Shown here: positions 1-7,529 of the stretch, piece after piece
Position numbering within the stretch: position 1 is the stretch's first letter
Layout of the letters: every line of letters starts with the position of its first letter
DNA from: JAIBJN01 sp963847985
GTDB lineage: Bacteria; Actinomycetota; Thermoleophilia; Gaiellales; Gaiellaceae
Assembly (NCBI GenBank): GCA_963847985.1
Contig: CAWKBS010000007.1
Span: 1-64,000 of the forward strand
DNA length: 64,000 nucleotides
Reading direction: 5' to 3'
Program-made: the position numbers and the translations under genes
The notes under the pieces: model-generated
Told to the model about the DNA's origin: nothing
What the model saw: only the letters and a program-made list of their open reading frames with translations
The model's database searches: none

Positions 1-1
1 C

Positions 2-778
2 GATCTGCGGCCCGTTGCCGCCCAGCTCGAGCACGCGGTTCTTGAGCGCGGCGTCACGCGCGACCTGCTCGCCGGTGCGCGTCGAGCCGGTGAAGACGAC
101 AGCGCCGACGTCCGGGTGGCGCACGAGCTGCGAGCCGACGTCCCCGCGTCCGTGCACGACGTTCAGCGTCCCCGCGGGGAAGCCCGCGTCGTGGATCACC
201 TCGGCGAACATGTTCGCGCAGAGCGGCGCGTGCTCCGACGGCTTCCACACCGACGTGCAGCCGACCGCGAGGCCGTAGACGATCGGGATGCCGGCGATGT
301 CGACGGGGAAGTTCCACGGCGTCACCGCGGCGACGACGCCGACGGGCTCCTGCGTGACGATGATGCGCTTGGCGTTCGAGCGCTCCTGCGTCGAGGGGAG
401 CACCTGGCCGGCATGGCGCAAGACGTCCTCGGACGCGCGGCGGAAGTGGTCGGCCGTGTACTCGACCATCTCCTCGCGGGACTCGCGAATGGTCTTGCCG
501 ACCTCGCGGGTGATCATCTCGGCGATCTCGTCGGCCCGCTCCATGCAGATGGCGAACGCCGCACGGCAGAGCTCGACCCGCTCGAGCAACGAGACCTTGC
601 GCCACGCCGGGAAGGCGTCGGCGGCCGCCTGCACCGCCGCGTCCACCTGGCTGGGCGAGGAGGCCGCGACCGTCCCGAGCAGCTCGCCGGAGGCCGGGCT
701 CCGGACCTCGATCTCGTCTCCATCTCCTCGAATCCACTCGCCGCCGATGTAGGCGTCCTGTCGCGTTGCCACCGCCAT
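2..778 (-). CDS. Aldehyde dehydrogenase, N-terminal part (runs off the left edge)
   Basis: NAD(P)-dependent oxidation of an aldehyde to an acid; the substrate is unknown. The 259 visible residues begin MAVATRQDAYIGGEWI and contain the ALDH cofactor-fold motifs TPWNFP, KPSEHAPL and FTGSTRTGE, then the general-base glutamate motif LELGGNGPQ. The catalytic cysteine region lies beyond the window. The ATG at 778 is preceded by a GGAGA ribosome site at 785-789. The gene diverges from the APC permease at 970, so the 191 bases between them must hold both promoters. The GNGP after the glutamate, in place of the common GGKxP, is shared with the dehydrogenase at 57208-58668, suggesting a related subfamily. 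The family is certain, the substrate is not. Confidence 0.93.
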   Translation of the reverse strand, partial: MAVATRQDAYIGGEWIRGDGDEIEVRSPASGELLGTVAASSPSQVDAAVQAAADAFPAWRKVSLLERVELCRAAFAICMERADEIAEMITREVGKTIRESREEMVEYTADHFRRASEDVLRHAGQVLPSTQERSNAKRIIVTQEPVGVVAAVTPWNFPVDIAGIPIVYGLAVGCTSVWKPSEHAPLCANMFAEVIHDAGFPAGTLNVVHGRGDVGSQLVRHPDVGAVVFTGSTRTGEQVARDAALKNRVLELGGNGPQI

Positions 779-969
779 GCCAGTTCTCCTTCCGACGCTG
801 TCAGGTCAGTGTCGCATGCCCGTTCGGCCTATTGAAGTCGCTTCCGTCGAGTGGTACCGTCGCGCATCCCCCATGCCGGGAACGCGCCAGAAACGCATGC
901 CAAAGGTAGTCCGATCTGCCGTCTACAGTCCGGACCGGCTAGGGCGTCTCTCGAATCAGAGGAGGGTGC
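779..969. promoter_or_regulatory. Divergent promoter region between aldehyde dehydrogenase and APC permease
   Basis: This 191-base spacer separates two genes reading away from each other. It has a strong ribosome site (GAGGAGGG) just before the permease ATG at 970 and a GGAGA for the dehydrogenase. No convincing -35/-10 pair or palindrome was found, so only the general location of the promoters is claimed. Confidence 0.45.
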
Positions 970-2570
970 ATGGCTGAAGTTGCGGTTGACGAACGACGTC
1001 TCCTGAAAACGATCCGGTGGTGGGACGGCTTCGTCATCGGTCTCGCCAACCCGGGCTTCCTACTCATCGGCCTGTGGGGCTCGATCATCGCGCTCGGCGG
1101 CCAGGTGGCCATCATCCTCTGGATCATCTCGGCCCTCATCGGCGCGCTCCAGGCCTACATCTACTGCGAGCCGGCCGCCATGTTCCCGGACAAGCCGGGA
1201 GGCCTGTCGGTCTACGCGCGGGAGGGCTGGCGCAAGCACTTCTCCTTCGCGGGCCCGATCGCGGTCTTCGGCTACTGGTTCGCCTGGTCGAGCGTGCTGG
1301 CGATCTACGGGAGCCTGATCGGGTACCTGCTGCTCGCCGAGTTCGGAGGCGACGGCTACCTCGCGACGACGATCTACGAGCCCCCGCTCATCCAGCCGCT
1401 CGGGTGGGCGCAGATCATCGGGGTCATGTGCATCGTCCTCTGCTGGATCTTCAACGTCCGCGGCATGCGACCGGCAGTCGGGCTGAGCTATGTCGTCGGA
1501 GCCCTGATGATCATCCCGATCCTCGTCATCGCCATCGGCGGCTTCATCACCGGCGACTTCTCGAATCACGAGGTCAACTCGAACTTCGTCGCCGCGAACG
1601 TCAATTTCTACGGCGACGACGCGACGTTCTTCAACCAATTCGTGATGATCATGGTCTGGCTGTACATCCTCGGGTGGTCGACCTACGGGCCCGAGGCCGG
1701 GGCGACGTTCGCGCCGGAGTACAAGGACACGGCGAACGACACGCGCAAGGCGCTCGCGTCCGTGGGAGCGCTCAACGTCGTCTTGGCGTTCCTGCTCCCG
1801 ATCGTCGTGCTCGGGACGATCGGCTACGACGGCCTCTTCAACGACCTGACCGGCGTCGTCTGGTTGACCGACGTCGTCAACGCCATCGCCGGCGAGACGC
1901 TTCGGGAAGTTCCTCGTCGTCAGCATCTGCGCCGGCCTGCTGCTCTCGATGAACACGGCCACCATGGACGGATCGCGCGCGCTCTACGCGCTCTCCGAGG
2001 AGAAGATGACGATCAAGCAGCTCGGCGTGCTGAACAAGCACAACGTCCCGGGTCGAGCGATGACCGTCGACATGCTGCTGAACATCTTCCTGCTCCTCTA
2101 CTTCCAGAACATCTACTTCATCCTCGCGGCGGGCAATCTCGGGTACATGCTCTCGCACGTGATCGCCCTGTCCGGGGTGCTGCTCTTGCGCAGAGACCGG
2201 CCGAACTGGCCACGTCCGATCAAACTCGGGAAAGCCTGGATGTGGCTGGCAGGGCTCTTCTGCGCCCTGAACTCGCTCTTCATCATCTTCGGGCTGTACG
2301 GGCTGAAGTACACGGGCTACGGCTTCGACTATCTCGGCCAGGAGTACCAGGACTTCCTGGCAGGCGTCGAGGGCGCGAGCCCGAGCCCGACGGCGAGAGT
2401 GCCGGCAATCGTCATCGTCGGCGTCCTCGTGCTCGTTACCGGCGTCGTCGGCTACATCATCGCCCAGAAGCAGTGGGGCAAGCCGGTGCGCATGGAAGGA
2501 CCCGAGCGACGAGCAGCCGACGCAGGAGGCGATCGACGGCGCAGCCGCCCTCGCCGCCCGCGCCCGCTAG
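970..2570 (+). CDS. APC-family amino acid/polyamine permease (two frameshifts in this sequence)
   Basis: Membrane transporter of the amino acid-polyamine-organocation superfamily. The N-terminus (KTIRWWDGFVIGLANPGF) is followed by about a dozen hydrophobic segments, and the corrected length of about 532 residues fits the family. The reading frame shifts by one base near 1901 (extra T, GACGCTTCGGG) and near 2496 (extra A, ATGGAAGGAC). After correction it continues through FGKFLVVSICAGLLLSM and YLGQEYQDFL to a hydrophilic tail ending KDPSDEQPTQEAIDGAA...ARAR and a TAG at 2568. Both shifts look like homopolymer insertions, so the gene is probably intact in the organism. A hairpin terminator follows. 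Substrate unknown; the neighbouring amine-oxidising operon would fit an amine or amino acid. Confidence 0.85.
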
Positions 2571-2589
2571 CCGAAACGCCAATCGATCC

Positions 2590-2615
2590 GAGAGGGCGGG
2601 GAAACCCGCCCTCTC
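2590..2615 (+). terminator. Hairpin terminator after the APC permease
   Basis: A perfect 11-base-pair stem (GAGAGGGCGGG / CCCGCCCTCTC) closed by a GAAA tetraloop, 20 bases after the permease stop. No U-tract follows, as is common in high-GC actinobacteria. Confidence 0.7.
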
Positions 2616-2649
2616 CGCGTGCCGGGGACTAGAATCGCCGGAGAGGCCC

Positions 2650-3008
2650 GTGGCGATTCCGATCACCGTCAGGTGCGAGTGCGGCGAGACCCACTCTGTG
2701 AAGCTCGGAGACGTCGGTCGAGTGCTCGTGCGGCCGCCGCTACGAGACGTCGCAGATCTCCGAGAGCAACTTCCCCCAGGTGCGGGAGCACCAGTCCAAG
2801 GCGAGGCTCTACGTCCGCGTCGGGATCGATCTTCATCGTCGCCGCCGGGGCCATCTCGTTCTTCCTCTGGGGCATCTGGGCCGCGGCGATCGTCGTCCCG
2901 ATCGCCGGAATGCTCTGGTTCTGGTACATCCGCCGCTGGTTCATGCGCCGCTTCGTCCCCTCGCCCGGCGAGCTGCCCACGCTCGAGCTGGAGGCGACAC
3001 GCGAATGA
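2650..3008 (+). CDS. Small zinc-ribbon membrane protein (two frameshifts in this sequence)
   Basis: Unrecognised small protein. With one extra G removed near 2717 and one near 2823, it reads as about 118 residues. An N-terminal CxC...CxCG pair (C9, C11, C25, C27 in the corrected frame) looks like a zinc ribbon. Two close hydrophobic stretches (IFIVAAGAISFFLWGIW and AAIVVPIAGMLWFWYI) follow, then a basic patch RRWFMRRF and an acidic tail ending LELEATRE. The GTG at 2650 follows a GGAGAGG ribosome site. Its TGA overlaps the next ATG (ATGA at 3005), so it is probably co-translated with the Usp gene. Function unknown. Confidence 0.6.
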
Positions 3009-3474
3009 CGCGGCGAGACGCTCGACCGGCCTGCACCGCCACGGGCGGCTGCGGTCGCGCAGACGGTCGGCCGGTGATGCTGCTCACCCTGAACGTCGAG
3101 CTCGAGGAGCCGGCGATCGCCTTCGCGATCAGACTCGGCGGCGCAGACCGGCGCCCAGCTCTACATCTGCGACGCCATCCCGCTCGAGTACCGCAACTAC
3201 GTGCGGCCACGTGGCGCGCCAGTACTCCGAGCAGATGATCCGCAAGCATCTCGACGCAGTCGCCGAGCGCGCCCGCGAGCAAGGGGTGACGACCACCCAG
3301 CTCGCCTTCCACAGTCCACGGCCCGTGAAGATCGCGCTGGAGGTGGCGCGCGACGAGCAGATCGGCCTCCTGGTCTTCGGGGCGAACCGCAAGGAGCTGG
3401 GCAAGCGCTACTACCGCAAGGCGATCAAGCGAATCCGCGCCGACGCGCCCTGTCTCGTCTGGGTGGACGACTAG
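3005..3474 (+). CDS. Universal stress protein (UspA) family (two frameshifts in this sequence)
   Basis: Cytoplasmic Usp-fold protein, usually a nucleotide-binding regulator. After removal of one extra base near 3140 and one near 3206, it reads LLTLNVELEEPAIAFAIRL..GAQLYICDAIPLEYRNY, then HVARQYSEQMIRKHLD, and ends IKRIRADAPCLVWVDD. The helix-strand pattern and about 155-residue length fit a single Usp domain. The classical GxxGx9GS nucleotide loop is not clear: near the C-terminus only GANRKELGKRYYRKA is seen. The start at 3005 rests on the ATGA overlap; the ATG at 3077 is an alternative. Confidence 0.65.
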
Positions 3475-3547
3475 CTAACTCGTAACGGGTGCGGCTTGCA
3501 CGCCCGCCGCGAGGCGCTGGGAGAATGCCGGTTTCCGGTTCTGCTGC

Positions 3548-3555
3548 AAAGGAGG
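3548..3555 (+). promoter_or_regulatory. Strong ribosome-binding site that sets the TMADH-like start
   Basis: AAAGGAGG lies nine bases before the ATG at 3565. The frame is open back to 3496, but this site, and alignment of MARDPRHDILFEPIQIGP with the known N-terminus of trimethylamine dehydrogenase, decide for 3565. Confidence 0.8.
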
Positions 3556-3564
3556 CATCGCGAG

Positions 3565-5685
3565 ATGGCGCGCGACCCCAGACACGACATCCTCTTCGAG
3601 CCGATCCAGATCGGCCCGAAGACGATGAAGAACCGCTTCTACCAGATCCCGCACTGCAACGGCTTCGGCTCCGAGAAGCCCATGAGCCAGGCGCACTTCC
3701 GCGCGATGAAGGCCGAGGGCGGCTACGCGGCGGTCTGCACCGAGTACTGCTCGATCCATCCGGAGAGCGACGACACCCATCGCGTGTCCGCGCGCCTCTG
3801 GGACGACGACGACATCAAGAACCTCGGGTTCATGTGCGACATGCTCCACGAGCACGGCGCGCTCGCCGCCGCCGAGCTGTGGTACGGCGGCCCGCACGCT
3901 CCGTGCATGGAGACGCGCTGCGTCCCGCGCGCGCCCTCGCAGATCCCGAGCGACTTCGAGCACCTCACGTACCCGAAGGAGATGGACAAGGACGACATCC
4001 GGACGGTGCAGGGCTTCTACGTCGAGGCCGCGAAGCGCGCCCGCGAGGCCGGGTTCGACATCGTCTACGTCTACGGCTCGCACTCCTACCTGCCGCAGCA
4101 GTTCTTGACGCCGTACTACAACCGGCGCACCGACGAGTACGGCGGCTCCTTCGAGAACCGCGCCCGCTTCTGGCGCGAGACGATCGAGCAGGTCCGGGAG
4201 GCCGTGGGCGCCGACTGCGCGATCGCCGTCCGCATGTCCACCGACATGTTCATGGGCGAGGCCGGCACGCAGCTCGAGCGCGACTGCCTCCCGTTCGTCG
4301 AGATGTGCGACGAGATCGTCGACGTCTGGGACATCAACGTCTCCGGCATCTCCGAGTGGGGCGAGGACGCGACCCCGTCCCGCTTCTACGAGTCCGGGCG
4401 CATGCTCCCGTGGCAGAAGGCGGTGAAGGGCGTCGCGAAGAAGCCGGTGCTCGGCGTCGGCCGCTTCACGAACCCCGACCTGATGGTCGAGGCGATCGAG
4501 TCGGGCTCGCTCGACATCATCGCCACCTGCCGGCCCTCCATCTCCGACCCGTGGCTCCCGCGCAAGATCGACGAGGGACGCCTGGACGACATCCGCGAGT
4601 GCATCGGCTGCAACATCTGCATCTCCCGCTGGGAGATCGGCGGCCCGCCGCTCATCTGCACGCAGAACGCGACCGCCGGCGAGGAGTACCGGCGTGGCTG
4701 GCATCCCGAGCGCTTCGAGCCGGCGGAGAACGCCGACAACGACGTTCTGGTCGTCGGCGCCGGGCCCGCCGGGATGGAGTGCGCCATGGTGCTCGGCAAG
4801 CGCGGCATGCGCCGCGTCCACCTCGTCGAGGCCGGCGACGACATGGGTGGCGGGATGCGCTGGATCCCGCAGCTGCCCGGCCTGGGCGAGTGGGCCCGCG
4901 TCGTCAACTACCGCAAGATCCAGATCGACAAGCTCAAGAACGTCGAGTTCATCCCGAACACGAAGCTCGACGCGAACGGCGTCAAGGACTACGGGGCCGA
5001 GATCGTCGTCATCGCCACCGGCGGCTACTGGGCCACCGACGGCCTCAACGGCTGCACGCACGACACCATCCCCGGCGCCGACGCGAGCCTGCCCTGGCAG
5101 CTCACTCCGGAGCAGATCATGTTCGAGGGCAAGGAGGTGCCGGGCGAGACAGTCACCATCCTCGACAACGACGGCTACTACATGGGCGTCTCGCTCGCGG
5201 AGAAGCTCGCCCGCGACGGCAAGAAGGTCCGGCTGATGACCCACCTCGGGCACATCGCGCCGTACATGCACTTCACACTCGAGGCGCCGAACCAGCACCG
5301 CATCCTGCACAAGCTCGGGGTCGAGGTGGTCACGTACCACATGCCGACGAAGTTCGAGGAGGGCCGTGTGCTCGCCAGCCACGTCTACGACGAAGAAGGC
5401 CACGAGCACGAGTTCGCCAGCGACGCCGTGGTGCTCGTCACCCAGCGCCGCTCGGACGAGGCCCTCTACCGCGAGCTGAAGGACTCGGTGGGCATCGACG
5501 CGCTGAACGCCGAGGGCATCACCGGCTTCTACCGGATCGGCGACTGCGAGGCGCCGCGGCTCACCGCCGACGCCATCTTCTCGGGCCACCGGCTCGCGCG
5601 CGAGATCGACTCGGACAACCCGGAAGTCCCGCTGCCGTTCAAGCGCGAGCGCAGGGTGGTCGAGCGCGAGGCGGTGCCCGCCTAA
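3565..5685 (+). CDS. Trimethylamine/dimethylamine dehydrogenase-like flavoprotein
   Basis: Predicted to demethylate a secondary or tertiary methylamine oxidatively, giving formaldehyde (or methylene-folate), and to pass electrons to ETF. The 706-residue protein has an FMN barrel (about 1-345), a [4Fe-4S] site (C346, C349, C352, C365 in ECIGCNICISRWEIGGPPLIC) and C-terminal nucleotide-binding folds (VVGAGPAG near 397). Recalled against Methylophilus trimethylamine dehydrogenase it aligns in almost the same register. Cys31 (PHCNG) matches the 6-S-cysteinyl-FMN residue, and Tyr61, Trp265 and Trp356 match the aromatic bowl holding trimethylammonium (Tyr60, Trp264, Trp355). Dimethylamine dehydrogenases differ in this pocket, so Tyr61 favours a trimethylamine-type site. 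Dimethylglycine or N-methylproline demethylases of the same superfamily remain alternatives. etfB follows at once. Confidence 0.88.
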   Translation: MARDPRHDILFEPIQIGPKTMKNRFYQIPHCNGFGSEKPMSQAHFRAMKAEGGYAAVCTEYCSIHPESDDTHRVSARLWDDDDIKNLGFMCDMLHEHGALAAAELWYGGPHAPCMETRCVPRAPSQIPSDFEHLTYPKEMDKDDIRTVQGFYVEAAKRAREAGFDIVYVYGSHSYLPQQFLTPYYNRRTDEYGGSFENRARFWRETIEQVREAVGADCAIAVRMSTDMFMGEAGTQLERDCLPFVEMCDEIVDVWDINVSGISEWGEDATPSRFYESGRMLPWQKAVKGVAKKPVLGVGRFTNPDLMVEAIESGSLDIIATCRPSISDPWLPRKIDEGRLDDIRECIGCNICISRWEIGGPPLICTQNATAGEEYRRGWHPERFEPAENADNDVLVVGAGPAGMECAMVLGKRGMRRVHLVEAGDDMGGGMRWIPQLPGLGEWARVVNYRKIQIDKLKNVEFIPNTKLDANGVKDYGAEIVVIATGGYWATDGLNGCTHDTIPGADASLPWQLTPEQIMFEGKEVPGETVTILDNDGYYMGVSLAEKLARDGKKVRLMTHLGHIAPYMHFTLEAPNQHRILHKLGVEVVTYHMPTKFEEGRVLASHVYDEEGHEHEFASDAVVLVTQRRSDEALYRELKDSVGIDALNAEGITGFYRIGDCEAPRLTADAIFSGHRLAREIDSDNPEVPLPFKRERRVVEREAVPA

Positions 5686-6453
5686 GTGCCGATCAAGATC
5701 GTCGTCTGCGTCAAGCAGGTCGGCTCGCTGGGAGACGAGGTCGAGTTCACCGACGACGAGCGGGACGTCGACCCCGACTACCTCGACTACGCCCTCAACG
5801 AGTGGGACTCGTTCGCCACCGAGGAGGCGTTGCGCCTGCGCGAGGCTGCGGGCGACGGCGACGTGCTCGCGCTCACGGTCGGCGACGAGGACGCGGAGGA
5901 CGCCATGCGGCGCGCGCTCGCCATGGGTGCCGACCGCGGCATCCGCGTCTGGTCGGACGAGCTGGCCGGCGCCGACCCGATCACGGTCGCCCGCGCGCTC
6001 GCGGAGGTCGTCGGGGCGGAGAGCCCCGACCTCGTCTTCTGCGGCGTGCAGTCGAGCGACGCCGCGCAGGCGGCCACCGGCGCGGCGCTGGCAGAGATCC
6101 TTGGCCTGCCGCGCGTCGCGGTCGTGACGAAGCTCGAGCTGGGCAACGGGACGGCGACGGTGCACCGGGAGCTGGAGGGCGGCCTCGTCGACGTCGTCGA
6201 GGTCGACACACCGGCCCTGCTGACGATCCAGACGGGGATCAACGAGCCGCGCTACGCGACCCTGCGCGCGATCAAGCAGGCGGAGCAGAAGGAGATCGAG
6301 GTGCGAGAGCCCGGCGACCTGGGTACGCCCGCCGCCCGCGTTCGGCGGATGTTCGTGCCGCCGAAGGGCGAGGGCGCCGAGCTGCTGGACGGCAACGCGG
6401 CGGAGGTCGCGGCCAGAATCAAGGAGATCGTCGACGACCGGATGAAGGCATGA
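5686..6453 (+). CDS. etfB: Electron transfer flavoprotein beta subunit
   Basis: Cytoplasmic ETF small subunit, 255 residues, which binds AMP and helps carry electrons from the dehydrogenase. The GTG start is directly after the TAA of the preceding gene, so the two are translationally coupled. Family features include VCVKQV at the N-terminus, the ETF-beta signature around FCGVQSSDAAQAATG, and VRRMFVPPKGEGAELLDG near the C-terminus. The motifs YALNEWDSF and RELEGG resemble the methylotroph ETF that partners trimethylamine dehydrogenase more than the beta-oxidation ETF. That resemblance is from memory of the family. Confidence 0.95.
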   Translation: MPIKIVVCVKQVGSLGDEVEFTDDERDVDPDYLDYALNEWDSFATEEALRLREAAGDGDVLALTVGDEDAEDAMRRALAMGADRGIRVWSDELAGADPITVARALAEVVGAESPDLVFCGVQSSDAAQAATGAALAEILGLPRVAVVTKLELGNGTATVHRELEGGLVDVVEVDTPALLTIQTGINEPRYATLRAIKQAEQKEIEVREPGDLGTPAARVRRMFVPPKGEGAELLDGNAAEVAARIKEIVDDRMKA

Positions 6454-6489
6454 GGCCCGCTCCGCGTTCCGATACACGCGTCATCTGTT

Positions 6490-6564
6490 GGGGCACCCCG
6501 ACCCACCACCCGCTGCGAGCCTATCGCCGAAATTCGCACCCATGGGTGCCGCATCGTGCCGAGA
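6490..6564. repeat. Dispersed intergenic repeat, copy A
   Basis: About 75 bases between etfB and etfA that closely resemble a second copy at 52389-52464. Both start GGGGCACCCCG, continue CCCACCACCCGCT, and share GCCGAAA and TCGCAC further in. It occupies most of the only sizeable gap (130 bases) within the etfB-etfA-etfD stretch. It has no coding sense and its function is unknown. Confidence 0.7.
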
Positions 6565-6583
6565 GTGCAACGAGGTGTGACGG

Positions 6584-7522
6584 ATGAACGCGTTGGTCGT
6601 CGCCGAGCACGTCCGCGGCGAGCTCCGGCCGGTCACGCTGGAGCTGATCGCAGCCGCGAAGGGCCTCGGCGGCCGGGTCGAGGTGGCGGTGATCGCCCGC
6701 GACCCGGCGGCCTTCACGGACGCCGTCAACGTCGAGGGCGTCGACGAGATCCTCGCGGTCGAGGTCGGCGCCGAGGAGTTCGAGAACGACGTCTACCAGC
6801 ACGCCGTCGAGCACCTGATCGCCGAACGGGGGCCGGACGTCGTCCTGCTCGGCTTCACGGTCGGCTCCATGGGCTACGGGCCGGCGCTGGCGGCCAAGCT
6901 GGGCACGGGGTTCGCCTCCGACGTCCTCGCGCTCCGCGAGGAGGACGGCGCCGTCGTGGCCGAGCGCTCCTTCTACGGCGCCAAGGTCAACGCCGAGCTG
7001 GACTTCCCCGGCCACGACCGGGTCGTGCTGCTGCTGCGCCCGACCGCCTGGCCGCCCGCCGAGGGCGCCGGCTCGGCGCCCGTGACGGCGGTGGCGGTCT
7101 CGCCGCCGGCTTCCCGCGCCCGCCATGCGGGCTGGGTCGAGGCGCAGGCCGGCGACGTCGACATCACGACGTCCGACTTCCTCCTCTCCGTCGGCCGCGG
7201 GATCGGCGACAAGGAGAACCTCGAGCAGTTCCAGGAGCTCGCCGACGCGATGGGCGCCACGCTCTCGTCGTCGCGGCCGCTCGTGGACGCCGGCTGGATG
7301 CCGAGCGCGCGGCAGGTCGGCCAGTCCGGGAAGACCGTGAAGCCGAAGGTCTACCTGGCGCTCGGGATCTCCGGTGCCGTCCAGCACCTTGCCGGGATGA
7401 AGTCGAGCGGGACGATCATCGCCGTGAACACCGACCCCGAGGCGGCGATCTTCAACGTGGCGCACTACGGTGCCGTGGCCGATCTCTTCGAGGTCGCGGA
7501 GGAGCTGGAGAAACTCTATTGA
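6584..7522 (+). CDS. etfA: Electron transfer flavoprotein alpha subunit
   Basis: Large ETF subunit, 312 residues, carrying the FAD that shuttles electrons. The C-terminal FAD-binding block is clear: RQVGQSGKTVKPKVYLALG, then GISGAVQHLAGM and AVNTDPEAAIF. The ATG follows a GGTGTGACGG context 130 bases after etfB. The intervening repeat does not break strand or order, and the alpha subunit pairs with the beta subunit upstream. The next gene starts eight bases downstream. Together these genes form the electron path from the TMADH-like enzyme. Confidence 0.95.
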   Translation: MNALVVAEHVRGELRPVTLELIAAAKGLGGRVEVAVIARDPAAFTDAVNVEGVDEILAVEVGAEEFENDVYQHAVEHLIAERGPDVVLLGFTVGSMGYGPALAAKLGTGFASDVLALREEDGAVVAERSFYGAKVNAELDFPGHDRVVLLLRPTAWPPAEGAGSAPVTAVAVSPPASRARHAGWVEAQAGDVDITTSDFLLSVGRGIGDKENLEQFQELADAMGATLSSSRPLVDAGWMPSARQVGQSGKTVKPKVYLALGISGAVQHLAGMKSSGTIIAVNTDPEAAIFNVAHYGAVADLFEVAEELEKLY

Positions 7523-7529
7523 GGACCTG

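Noticed and set aside
970..3474. A single 834-codon protein from the permease to the Usp end
   Set aside because: It reads the permease N-terminus, then wrong-frame sequence through the rest of the permease and the small protein, and joins the Usp C-terminus by chance. Three separate genes with frameshifts explain all conserved blocks.
3475..6477. A 1000-codon open frame on the minus strand
   Set aside because: It is antisense to the TMADH-like and etfB genes, which have strong family motifs; the frame stays open only because of high GC. Its composition (Val, Leu, Asp, Arg, His rich) is that of a shadow frame.
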